Positions 1 through 7,583 of a DNA stretch of 64,000 nt are shown here, piece by piece. The stretch lies in the NCBI RefSeq assembly GCF_041080655.1, contig NZ_CP163525.1, forward strand, positions 8,432,001 to 8,496,000. Reading direction: 5' to 3'. A program made the position numbers and the translations under genes. Positions within the stretch are counted from its first letter, which is position 1, and every line of letters starts with the position of its first letter. The DNA is from Streptomyces sp. CG4 (GTDB lineage: Bacteria > Actinomycetota > Actinomycetes > Streptomycetales > Streptomycetaceae). The notes beneath the pieces were generated by a model. It made no database searches. It saw only the letters and a list, made by a program, of their open reading frames with translations, and was not told the origin of the DNA.

Positions 1-595
1 TCGGTGAGGGGGATCTTCGCGGCGATGTGTCGTGCCCCAGGTCGACGGCGTTGTGCTCGGGCAGGCGCCTGGCCCGCACGGCGGAGTTGATGCCGTCCGC
101 GCCGATCAGTACGTCGGCGTCGGCGCGGCGTCCGTCGGCGAGGTGCACGGTGACGTCGGCGTCCGGGTTGTGGTGGTAGCCGGTGACTCGGGCGCCGAAT
201 TGCACCACGCCCTCTAGCCCGGTGTACAGGATTCTGCGCAGGGTCGAGCGGTCCACCACGAGGTGTTCCGGGAGGCCCGAGGCCGGGTCGCCGATGCCTC
301 GGGAGTCGCTGAGGTCGCGAGCCGGGCCCGGGGTGAGCTGTGCGTCGAACAGCAGGGCGCCCTGGCGGGGTATGCCTGCGGTGGCCGCGAACAGTTCACC
401 GAGTCGCGGGTGCAGCACGCTGCTCAGGGCGGTGGTACCGGTGGAGTTGATGTGCAGCCGGTAGCCCGGGCTTCGGCTGGTCAGATAGGGGTCGGGCTCG
501 TAGACGGTCACGTCCAGGCAGTGGCGGTGAAGGTGGTGGGCCAGCGTCAGTCCGGCGAGCCCGGAGCCGACGGCGGAGACACGGAGAGCGGGCAC
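1..595 (-). CDS. FAD-dependent monooxygenase, partial, apparent frameshift
   Basis: This is the N-terminal part of a flavoprotein monooxygenase of the PF01494 type; the rest lies beyond the left edge. The GTG start at 595 follows GAGGAGGAAG at good spacing. The dinucleotide-binding motif reads GSGLAGLTLA near residue 11, followed by the second FAD motif (VLIGADGINSAVR, about residue 165). It is a clear paralog of the gene at 838-2052 (same GADG-NSAVR block and the same YRxxIN stretch), so the two look like a tandem duplication. Near positions 40-48 the frame must shift by one base to keep matching the paralog (HIAAKIPLT lies in the next frame). The copy may therefore be broken, or the read may carry an error. 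Substrate unknown. Confidence 0.7.
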   Translation of the reverse strand, partial: MPALRVSAVGSGLAGLTLAHHLHRHCLDVTVYEPDPYLTSRSPGYRLHINSTGTTALSSVLHPRLGELFAATAGIPRQGALLFDAQLTPGPARDLSDSRGIGDPASGLPEHLVVDRSTLRRILYTGLEGVVQFGARVTGYHHNPDADVTVHLADGRRADADVLIGADGINSAVRARRLPEHNAVDLGHDTSPRRSPSP

Positions 596-837
596 GGTAC
601 TTCCTCCTCGAAGGCGTGCTGGGTACGCGTTCCGGTGACCGCGTGGACGTCGGGCACAGGGATGTGCCGGACGTAGGGTGTGCGGGCAGCCGGTCTGTGT
701 TCTGCGGCGGTGTCGCGGGTCGTCGGGGTTCGGCCCTGGGCTCGGCCCCCGGGGTGGCGGACACAGAGGCAGGGCCGGCACCGGTTCGCGCGGTTGAGTG
801 TGCGGTCGGGCGCCGAGCCGGCGGACGCCTCCTGCCC

Positions 838-2052
838 CTAGGCCTGCGGGGTGGGCAGTGGGTCCTGGCCCACCAGGCGGTGTCCGCGGGCGGCCGAGTC
901 GCGCACGGCGTCGAAGCCGTACCCGCGCATCTCGTCCTCGTAGGCATGCAGGGCCTCGGCGAGCGGCCGACCGCCGGCGGCCTGGAGGAGGCGGTCTGTC
1001 AGGACGCGGGCGTCCCGGAGCGCGGTGTTCGCGCCGACGCCGATGGCGGGGCTCATGACGTGGATGGCGTCGCCCAGCAGGGTGACCGCGGTGGTCTCCC
1101 AGGCGGCGATGGGGATGCTGGTGCGCACCGAGACCGGGAAGATCGAGGCGGGGTCCTGGCGGGCCACGGTCTCGATCAGCTGCGGGTGCCAGCCCTCCAC
1201 CAGGGACAACGTCAGCGCCTGCAGTTGTGCGCCGCTCATGGCGAACAGTTCCGCGTCGCCGCAGGGGAACTGCTCCCGGCGAGCACCGAAGACGCACGCG
1301 AGGTAGTCGCTGTCGTCGCTGAGCTCGACGCCGGGGGCCAGCCGGGCTGTCACCTGGTGCATCGGTTCGCGGTACTGCACGGGGGCGAATCCGACGAATC
1401 GCCGTTGCGGGCCGACGACGGTGGTCCACAGTCCGAGCAGTTCCGGCGGGAGCGGGGAGCGGGCCTCGTCGCCGGTGAAGCGGACCTTGCCGTAGAGCAG
1501 CCGCAGTCCGGCGTCGACGACCCGGGCCTTGGGCAGGTACTGCTTGCGGACCGCCGAGTTGACCCCGTCCGCACCGATCAGTACGTCGCCGCGGGCACTG
1601 GTGCCGTCAGCGAAGTGCGCGGTCACCGAGCCTGAGACGTTGATGTCGTAGTGGGTGAGCCGGGCGCCGTAGTGCACTGTCTTTTCCAGGCCGGACAGCA
1701 GGATCTGGCGCAGCGTCATCCGGTTGACCGCCAGGTTCCCGCCGCCGGGCAGGTCCGGGAAGGGCGGGAGTTCCTGGGCGTGCAGCAGGTTCAATTGGTG
1801 GTCGAAGGTGTCCATGCGAGGACCAGGGGTACCGGCGGTGGCGGCGAAGACCTCGAACGCCGATGGCGTCAGCACGGCCTTGAGGGCGGTGATGCCGTCG
1901 GGGTTGATCCGGATGCGGTAGCCCTGGTTGCGGAAGGCCGGGATGGGGTCCTTCTCGTAGACGGCGACGCTGATCCCCGCCTGGTGAAGCCCCTGCGCGA
2001 GGGCCAGGCCACCGAGCCCGCCGCCGGCGATGATGACGTGCAGATCCGACAC
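838..2052 (-). CDS. FAD-dependent aromatic monooxygenase (TetX/PHBH-like)
   Basis: 404-residue class A flavin monooxygenase, normal length for the family. It opens with the Rossmann FAD motif GGGLGGLALAQGL (about residues 10-22). The middle motif GADGVNSAVR and the late GD motif LLGDAIHVMSP with GVGANTALRDA bind FAD. Such enzymes use NAD(P)H and O2 to hydroxylate aromatic or polyketide-like substrates in the cytoplasm. ATG start at 2052. The neighbour at 1-595 is a paralog in the same orientation, separated by about 240 bases with no gene. No adjacent regulator or pathway gene shows the substrate, so a physiological role cannot be assigned. Antibiotic or xenobiotic hydroxylation is possible but unsupported. 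Confidence 0.88.
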   Translation of the reverse strand: MSDLHVIIAGGGLGGLALAQGLHQAGISVAVYEKDPIPAFRNQGYRIRINPDGITALKAVLTPSAFEVFAATAGTPGPRMDTFDHQLNLLHAQELPPFPDLPGGGNLAVNRMTLRQILLSGLEKTVHYGARLTHYDINVSGSVTAHFADGTSARGDVLIGADGVNSAVRKQYLPKARVVDAGLRLLYGKVRFTGDEARSPLPPELLGLWTTVVGPQRRFVGFAPVQYREPMHQVTARLAPGVELSDDSDYLACVFGARREQFPCGDAELFAMSGAQLQALTLSLVEGWHPQLIETVARQDPASIFPVSVRTSIPIAAWETTAVTLLGDAIHVMSPAIGVGANTALRDARVLTDRLLQAAGGRPLAEALHAYEDEMRGYGFDAVRDSAARGHRLVGQDPLPTPQA

Positions 2053-2214
2053 AGTCGTGTCCCTTCTCGATCGTGAAACGAAAAGGGACGCACCGGACGT
2101 GCCTCAACGGGCACTGTACGAGCGACTGTTCGCCATCCGGACTACCTACCGGACCGTGACTTTCGTACGTCCGTCAAAAACGCTAGCACAGGTTCATCGG
2201 CAAGCACCGGGGCG

Positions 2215-3030
2215 TGTCGCCCCTCGCCGAGCCACCGCGAAGCAAGCGGCGAGTTCAGCCGGTGGAGGTTGCCGCTGACGCGGCCGGAGTCACGAGGTCT
2301 GGGCGCCGGCCCGGCGAAGCCGGCCAGCCGGTCCGCGCTCCCGAAGGCGTCCATGTCGCCGCCGGTCGCGGCCATGAACTCGGCACCGAGTCGGTGGCTC
2401 CCACGGTTCGCGCCAGGGCGGCGGCGCCGTGGACCTTGCGGTTCTTCAGCCTGGTCTCGATCCGACTGGGTCCCGCGCGGCGGATGGCGGCCGGGGTCTG
2501 ATACCCGGTCAGCAGTGTGACCGGACCCTTGATCGTCCGGTCCAGGTATGTTTCAACGCCGGGAAGACTTCCACCAGTTGAGCGCGGAGCCGGTTCAGCG
2601 TGCGCAGGTCGACGGCGATCTCGTCTCCCGGCCGCAGCAACCCGAGGTTCCGGCGGCCGCGCGCCTGGTCTGCGATGAGGAACGCGTCCTTGGCATCAGT
2701 CTTTCCCTCCCCTCGGTAGGCGCCCGAGGCTCGATGCACAGGCCGGCCGGTGAGGTAGGCGACGGGTTGCTGATGGTTGGCCAGCAGGCCGGCCAGCAGC
2801 GCGGCGCCGTCGTGATTGAGGTCGACAGCCCGTAGGGCGTCGTGGGATATCTCCAGGACGTCAGCGATGAGTTCGAGTAATTCGGGCTCGTCGTTGTGAA
2901 CTCGGCGGGACAGCAGGCGTGTGCCGTCCGCGTTGATCATGAGCAGTGGTGACGCGTCTTGCCGATGTCCAGTCCGGCCCAGATCTCCGGCACGTCCTCT
3001 CCGCGAACTCGTCGTACATCGAATCCGCAG
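2215..3030 (-). mobile_element. IS110-family transposase remnant
   Basis: Degraded IS110 transposase. Minus-strand pieces in different frames match the order of an IS110 protein. First comes a DEDD-type N-terminus (EIWAGLDIGKTRHHC, about 2940-3000). Then, after a frameshift near 2942, the central block (ADGTRLLSRRVHNDEPELLE through GKTDAKDAFLIADQAR) follows. Next is LLTGYQTPAAIRRAGPSR near 2500, then the C-terminal block GGDMDAFGSADRLAGFAGPA near 2350. A stretch between the last two blocks is missing. No intact ends were seen. It is an inactive fossil separating the monooxygenase pair from the HxlR cluster. Confidence 0.75.
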
Positions 3031-3249
3031 ACGACCTCGCCGGCGTCGCCCTGCAGCAACGATCGAGTCGCAGTTCCCGATTGGCGGTGGAGTCGTCGCA
3101 GGACCACTGGCGGCCAAGCTCCATGAACCATCCAACTTACGAGTGACCAGCTCAGACCGAGAAGAAGGGTGGGGCGTGATGTGCTCGAACGCTGCATGGT
3201 CCGGTGGGTGAAGTAGCTCTGGCGGACCCGGCGGTGCTCGTCGGGGTGA

Positions 3250-3624
3250 TCAGCGACCAGGTTCCGGCCGGAACGCCTGGTCGATGTTGTCCTCGACCCA
3301 GGCGCGGAGCGCGTTGAGCGGGAGTGCGGCGCTCTGACCGAGAGGGGTGAGGGCGTACTCGACGTGCAGCGGTACGGCGGGGTAGATCGTGCGGTCGAGG
3401 ATGCCGAAGTCCTCAAGGCGGCGCAGCGTCTGGGTCAGCACCTTGGGGCTGACGCCCTGGAGCCTGCGCTGCAGTTCTCCGAAGCGCTGCGGCCCGTCCT
3501 CAAGGGCGCCGATGGCCAGCGCGGACCACTTGTTGGCGAGCAGGTCGAGCAGGGCGCGGCATGGGCACTGCGCGGCGTAGACGTCGTGATGCGCGTGCTG
3601 GCCGCTGGGGCAGGTGGTTGTCAT
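3250..3624 (-). CDS. HxlR-family winged-helix regulator
   Basis: 124-residue HxlR/MarR-like repressor. The diagnostic features are the N-terminal CPCRALLDLLANKWSALAIG block with the conserved Cys and KW, the recognition segment GVSPKVLTQTLRRLEDFGIL, and the wing with YALTPLG. The start was placed at the ATG at 3624 because GAGGAG lies just upstream; an in-frame upstream start at 3654 has no such site. It is divergent from the oxidoreductase operon at 3766, with two palindromes between them. HxlR proteins often sense electrophiles or oxidants through the N-terminal Cys and control adjacent oxidoreductases. Control of 3766-5598 is an inference from layout. Confidence 0.9.
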   Translation of the reverse strand: MTTTCPSGQHAHHDVYAAQCPCRALLDLLANKWSALAIGALEDGPQRFGELQRRLQGVSPKVLTQTLRRLEDFGILDRTIYPAVPLHVEYALTPLGQSAALPLNALRAWVEDNIDQAFRPEPGR

Positions 3625-3645
3625 GCTCGCTCTCCTCACCAGGTC

Positions 3646-3662
3646 ACTTCCCAATGGGAAGT
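3646..3662. promoter_or_regulatory. Candidate HxlR operator, palindrome 1
   Basis: ACTTCCC-AAT-GGGAAGT is a perfect 17-base inverted repeat about an odd centre. It lies just upstream of the HxlR start and between the divergent genes, the expected place for an autoregulatory site. Binding is inferred. Confidence 0.55.
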
Positions 3663-3683
3663 ACTAGACCTTGAAGGTAACTA

Positions 3684-3697
3684 TATCCCCGGGGATA
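3684..3697. promoter_or_regulatory. Candidate operator, palindrome 2
   Basis: TATCCCCGGGGATA is a perfect 14-base palindrome in the same divergent gap, about 70 bases before the oxidoreductase start. Its sequence differs from palindrome 1 apart from the CCC/GGG cores. It may be a second HxlR site or the site of another factor. Confidence 0.4.
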
Positions 3698-3765
3698 GCG
3701 TCGTCGACGTCCAAGGGAGGGCCCGCCGAGGGCCGTCCGCTGAGTGCCTTATCAGGAGATGACGC

Positions 3766-4734
3766 ATGTCCGTAGACACGATGCGCGCAGTGGTCCAGGA
3801 CCGTTTCGGCGGTCCGGAGGTGCTGCGGATGCAGCAAGTTCCGCGCCCGGTACCGCTGCCCACCGAAGTGCTGGTGCGGGTGCACGCGGCCGGGATCAAT
3901 CCGGTGGACTGGAAGACCCGCGGCGGCACCGGCATGGCCGGAGTGCTGGGTGATCCGCCGTTCACCCTCGGCTGGGACGTGTCCGGGGTGGTGGAGGAGG
4001 TCGGCTTCGGTGTGACCACGCTGAAGGCCGGCGACGAGGTGTACGGCATGCCGTGGTTCCCACGTGTCGCGAACGCCTATGCCGAATATGTGACCGCTCC
4101 GGCCCGTCAGTTCGCCCGAAAGCCCGCCACCCTCGATCACGTGCACGCGGCCGCGGTGCCGCTGGCGGCGTTGACCGCCTGGCAGGCCGTGGTCGACACC
4201 GCCCATGTCCAGGCCGGCCAGCGCGTCCTCGTCACCGCCGCCGCCGGCGGGGTCGGCCACTTCGCGGTCCAGTTCGCCCGGCACCTGGGCGCCCACGTCA
4301 TCGCCACCGCCGGAACGGCCCGCCACACCTGGCTCAAGGAGCTCGGCGCGCAGCAGGCCATCGACTACACCACCACCCGCTTCGAGGACGCCACCGCCGA
4401 CGTCGACGTCGTCATCGACCTGGTGGGCGATGCCCACGACCGGACCAGCACCCGCTCGCTGAAGGTCCTGCGCCCAGGCGGTCTGCTGGTCGCGATCCCG
4501 GCCGGCGTCTCCCCGGAACTCGCTCAGGCCGCCGAGACGGCTGGTATGCGGGTCACGCCGTTCCTGGTCGAGCCGGACGGCGCGGCGCTGACGACGATCG
4601 CCGACCTGATCGACGCCGGTCATGTCGCCGTTGAGGTGGAGGACACCTTCCCGCTGGAGCAGGCGGGCACGGCCCACGCCCGTGGCGAGACCGGCCGCAC
4701 CCGCGGCAAGCTCGTCCTCACCATCACCAACTGA
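3766..4734 (+). CDS. NADP-dependent quinone oxidoreductase-like MDR protein
   Basis: 322-residue medium-chain dehydrogenase/reductase of the zinc-free quinone oxidoreductase type. The N-terminal GroES-like fold includes AGINPVDWKTRGG (about residues 43-55). The NADPH Rossmann motif AAAGGVGHFAVQFAR lies near residue 158, and the catalytic-zinc ligand set is absent. ATG at 3766 follows AGGAGATGACGC. It is the first gene of a probable operon with the NIPSNAP protein (30-base gap) and the GlcG/HbpS-type protein, and is divergent from an HxlR regulator. Reduction of quinones or reactive enones is the usual family role. The substrate here is unknown. Confidence 0.88.
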   Translation: MSVDTMRAVVQDRFGGPEVLRMQQVPRPVPLPTEVLVRVHAAGINPVDWKTRGGTGMAGVLGDPPFTLGWDVSGVVEEVGFGVTTLKAGDEVYGMPWFPRVANAYAEYVTAPARQFARKPATLDHVHAAAVPLAALTAWQAVVDTAHVQAGQRVLVTAAAGGVGHFAVQFARHLGAHVIATAGTARHTWLKELGAQQAIDYTTTRFEDATADVDVVIDLVGDAHDRTSTRSLKVLRPGGLLVAIPAGVSPELAQAAETAGMRVTPFLVEPDGAALTTIADLIDAGHVAVEVEDTFPLEQAGTAHARGETGRTRGKLVLTITN

Positions 4735-4764
4735 CCATCCCCTCAAGTAGTTTGGAGTAGCACT

Positions 4765-5085
4765 GTGTACTACGAGATCCGCCGCTACCAGGCACAGCCC
4801 GGACGTCGCGAGGAATGGGTGCGCTACATGGAGGACGTCGTCCTCCCGTTCCAGACCTCGCTGGGCATGGACGTGACCGCCTCCTTCATCGACGACGAGG
4901 ACGAGGACCGCTATGTGTGGATCCGCCGGTTCGAGAACGAGGCCCACAGCGAGGCCCTGTACGCGGCGGTCTACCACCACGACCGGTGGAAGGACGAGAT
5001 CGGCCCGGTCGTCCACAGCCTGCTGATCCCCGAGAAGACCGTTGTCACCCGCGTGGCCCCCACCCCCGCCTCGCCTCTGCGCTGA
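4765..5085 (+). CDS. NIPSNAP-family protein
   Basis: 106-residue dimeric alpha+beta-barrel (NIPSNAP) protein, opening YYEIRRYQAQPGRREEW and carrying the typical WIRRFENEAH centre and a short YHHDRWKDEIGP helix. The GTG start at 4765 follows TTGGAG. Family members are small, structurally like antibiotic monooxygenases, and mostly of unknown function. The gene sits 30 bases after the oxidoreductase and 66 bases before the heme-binding-type gene, so co-transcription is likely. A role in handling reactive small molecules with the neighbouring reductase is inference only. Confidence 0.85.
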   Translation: MYYEIRRYQAQPGRREEWVRYMEDVVLPFQTSLGMDVTASFIDDEDEDRYVWIRRFENEAHSEALYAAVYHHDRWKDEIGPVVHSLLIPEKTVVTRVAPTPASPLR

Positions 5086-5151
5086 CCGCGCCGCGACGGT
5101 GCCGACTGTCACTGCGCCACCCGTACAACACAGTTACAAAGGGAACCGTTC

Positions 5152-5598
5152 ATGAACACCGACACGCTCGAAAAGTCCTGCCCCGCCTCCTCGATCACTC
5201 AGGCCGCCGCCGGTGCACTTGTCGCGGCGGTGCACATGGCCGCCGCCCGGATCGGCTTCGCCGCTGCCGTCGCCGTCACCGACCCGGGCGGGCACCTCAA
5301 GGCGTTCGACCGCGCCGACGGCGTGCCCTTCCTCGCCGCCGAGGTGGCTGTCGACAAGGCTTGGACCGTGGCCTCCTTCCACATCCCCACCCACGTGTGG
5401 AACGACTACCTCGCTGATCCGCGGGTCGCGCCGCTGGCCGGTCACCCCCGCCTGATGGCGGTCGGCGGCGGCTACCCGATCGTCGACAACGGTCGGTGTG
5501 TGGGAGGTCTCGGAATCTCCGGCGGCAGCTACGAGCAGGACCAGCAGGCCGCCGAAGAAGCCCTGGTCGCCCTCGGGTTCGAGCTGCCCACTCACTGA
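5152..5598 (+). CDS. GlcG/HbpS-family heme-binding-type protein
   Basis: 148-residue GlcG/HbpS (DUF336) protein. The start AAGALVAAVHMAAARIGFAAAVAVTDPGGHLKAF, the PFLAAEVAVDKAWT helix and the Gly-rich GGGYPIV...GGLGISGGSYEQD turn are typical. Streptomyces HbpS is an extracellular heme sensor, but this copy has no visible signal peptide, so a cytoplasmic role is more likely. ATG at 5152 follows AAGGGAA. It is the last gene of the HxlR-linked operon. Whether it binds heme cannot be judged from sequence alone. Confidence 0.85.
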   Translation: MNTDTLEKSCPASSITQAAAGALVAAVHMAAARIGFAAAVAVTDPGGHLKAFDRADGVPFLAAEVAVDKAWTVASFHIPTHVWNDYLADPRVAPLAGHPRLMAVGGGYPIVDNGRCVGGLGISGGSYEQDQQAAEEALVALGFELPTH

Positions 5599-6259
5599 CG
5601 AGGTGTCATCCAAGCCCTGAGAAGCCCGACCGACGGTCTCCATGGCCCGCACAGACCAGCTACAACCGGATCGCGTCGAAGATCTCCCACCAAGGGTGGG
5701 CTTGCGTCCTCACCGGCGTTGCTGCGGGCCAGGGTCGCCATCGTGCGGTTGAGGCGGCCGGAGAAGACGCTCGGTGGTGGTGTGCGGCGGTCGAGCGTCA
5801 GGACGACCGGACTCACGCAGCGCCGGCACCCTCGGTGAGGGTGTGCGCGTGGCCTGCGTCGACACGGCAACCGAGCCACGGGCCGGACACGAGGGACTAC
5901 GCGACCTGGCAGACCCCTACGGATCAGTGCCTCTCGGCAGTGCGGGCCACGGCTGAGGGGCACACGCGGACCGGTGAGGGGCACCTGCCCGGTGCCCCCG
6001 GCGCTGTGACCACATAAGTTCGCCGAGTTGATGGTCATGGCGATGGAATGCGCGGCGATGTCCGGTTCGACCGCTGGAAGCACGTGAGCCGGGAGGGCGC
6101 CGGCACCCCTGCGGGAGTCGTTCATCTGGGTTGGGCGGCGGGGGATTTCGTCGGCTGGCAGGATGCGGCTCCAGCAGGGAACGTGCAGCCCGGTGAACCT
6201 TCCGCGCCCGGCCCGCGTCTTCCCGCGCGACCGCCACCACACGCCCAGGAGAACTGACC
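5599..6259. other. Gap without recognisable gene
   Basis: About 660 bases between the GlcG-type gene and a small membrane protein. Both strands are open in places, but no frame shows a recognised domain, a good ribosome site or convincing third-position bias. Nothing was assigned. Confidence 0.5.
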
Positions 6260-6547
6260 GTGGCCGACAAGGACGTTGAGCAGACCGACGAGCGGGGTTA
6301 CGACCCCGGGCCCTGGTGGGCGGGCCTCGGGACGTGGGGGGCTGTCGCACTGATCGTCTTCGGGGGTCTCGCGGCAGTGTGGGTCTTTTTCCGGCTGCCC
6401 GGCACCCCGGAGGAGCCGGCGTCCGGCTACTACCAGGCCGCCAGGGTCATCGCCATCGGCCTGGTGGTCGCTGGCGGCACCTTGCTGAGCCGCCGTCGCG
6501 CCCGGACCGCCGCTACCGAGGAGACGAACGAGCCGGAACGCACCTGA
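6260..6547 (+). CDS. Small two-helix membrane protein, hypothetical
   Basis: 95 residues with two hydrophobic segments (about residues 26-45, GAVALIVFGGLAAVWVFF, and 62-78, ARVIAIGLVVAGGTLL). An acidic N-terminus and an Arg-rich loop after helix two suggest both ends are cytoplasmic. The GTG start follows AGGAGAACTGACC. No family was recognised. It stands alone between a gene-free gap and a DUF551-like gene. Confidence 0.65.
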   Translation: MADKDVEQTDERGYDPGPWWAGLGTWGAVALIVFGGLAAVWVFFRLPGTPEEPASGYYQAARVIAIGLVVAGGTLLSRRRARTAATEETNEPERT

Positions 6548-6695
6548 CGTCGTCGGCCGTGCTCGTTCCGGCTCGAGCAACCCTCGCGCGCGCCGGTGGG
6601 TCTTGCCAGATGCCGGGGTCGGGGCAGTGTCACTATGCCGGGCGTCGGCATAGGGGCAGAAGACGATGTGCCGAGTGCCCGAAGCGAGGGTGAAG

Positions 6696-7085
6696 ATGAC
6701 GAATCTGAACACCGTGGTGACGTGGGTTGACGCACGCGAGAGGCTGCCTCGGAGCGGTACACCGGTGGCAGCGGCGATCACGGGCCGGTATCCAGCTGAC
6801 AGCGCCACTGAGTCCGGGGCCGATACGGCGTTGGGTGAGGAATTCTGGCTGGTGAGGCCAATGGTCTTCACGACTGTGCACCGGAGTGAGGACGGGGCGG
6901 AGCACAGGGACTGCTTCGTCGACTCCGACGGCGTTGTCCGTTTGCCTCACGGCCTGGCCAGTGATGAGACCGTGACTCACTGGGCTGAGCTGCCCACCCT
7001 GCCAGGCGGGATGACACACCTGGTTCTCGGGGAAGGCGTGCAGTCAGCTCTCCAGAACGCGTGGGGCGCTCGTCCCCTCACCTGA
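6696..7085 (+). CDS. DUF551-like protein
   Basis: 129 residues. The N-terminal block VVTWVDARERLPRSGTPVAA and the late VTHWAELP motif match the DUF551 pattern (W-x-RLP-G near the start, THWxxLP near the end), a family common in phage and accessory regions. The ATG at 6696 was chosen because GCGAGGGTGAAG precedes it; an upstream in-frame start at 6666 lacks a site. Its last 42 bases overlap the 3' end of the convergent MerR gene. Function unknown. Confidence 0.6.
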   Translation: MTNLNTVVTWVDARERLPRSGTPVAAAITGRYPADSATESGADTALGEEFWLVRPMVFTTVHRSEDGAEHRDCFVDSDGVVRLPHGLASDETVTHWAELPTLPGGMTHLVLGEGVQSALQNAWGARPLT

Positions 7086-7469
7086 CCCGGACCGGACACC
7101 TGAAGCGGTTGCCTCGCTCTCCCGATGGGCCCGTGCCGTGGCCATCAGGCCGTCCAATGCGGCCCGGGTCCGCAGGAGTTCGTCGATGTGCTCGGTGAGC
7201 CGGTTGCGCTCCTGCGCCATCCGCTCAAGAGCGGCATCGGAGTTGCCCTCGCTGGGTGTCTCGACGCAGGGCAGCAGCTCGGCGATCGTACGACTGGACA
7301 GGCCCGCCGCGTACAGGCGCTGGATGAATCGCACCCGCTCCACCTCGGCCTCCGTGTAATGCCGTTGTCCACTGGCGCTACGGCTGCTGGTCAGCAGCCC
7401 CTGCTCCTCGTAGTAGCGCAGCGACCGGACGCTGACGTCGGTACGCGCCGCGAGCTCGCCGATCCGCAC
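7044..7469 (-). CDS. MerR-family regulator
   Basis: 141-residue MerR regulator. The N-terminal winged helix reads VRIGELAARTDVSVRSLRYYEEQGLL (SVRSLRYYE is the family hallmark), followed by SGQRHYTEAEVERVRFIQ and a C-terminal coiled-coil dimer helix. No metal-binding Cys cluster is visible, so a small organic or redox inducer is more likely than a metal. The GTG at 7469 was chosen because AGGGGAGG precedes it. Divergent from the OYE-family reductase at 7584, with a MerR-type promoter between, so the reductase is the likely target. Confidence 0.9.
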   Translation of the reverse strand: MRIGELAARTDVSVRSLRYYEEQGLLTSSRSASGQRHYTEAEVERVRFIQRLYAAGLSSRTIAELLPCVETPSEGNSDAALERMAQERNRLTEHIDELLRTRAALDGLMATARAHRESEATASGVRSGSGEGTSAPRVLES

Positions 7470-7502
7470 GACTGCCTCCCCTGGTGAACCACGCCACACC
7501 GC

Positions 7503-7534
7503 TTGCCTCTGACATCCATGTCAGGTTTTAGCGT
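7503..7534 (+). promoter_or_regulatory. MerR-type promoter with 20-bp spacer and dyad
   Basis: A -35-like TTGCCT (7503-7508) and a -10-like TAGCGT (7529-7534) are separated by 20 bases. The spacer holds the perfect dyad CTGACAT-CC-ATGTCAG (7509-7524). An over-long spacer with a centred dyad is the classic MerR-activated promoter layout. It reads toward the reductase at 7584. Confidence 0.7.
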
Positions 7535-7583
7535 AGCGCTGTGCCCGGCATCCGGGCACACGATACGGACGGAGGAGCCCGAC

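Noticed and set aside
3664..5112. Long minus-strand open frame (about 480 codons) antisense to the oxidoreductase/NIPSNAP genes
   Set aside because: Residue content is Gly/Val/Asp/His-heavy without domains, typical of the antisense shadow of a GC3-biased gene. The plus strand carries clear families and ribosome sites.
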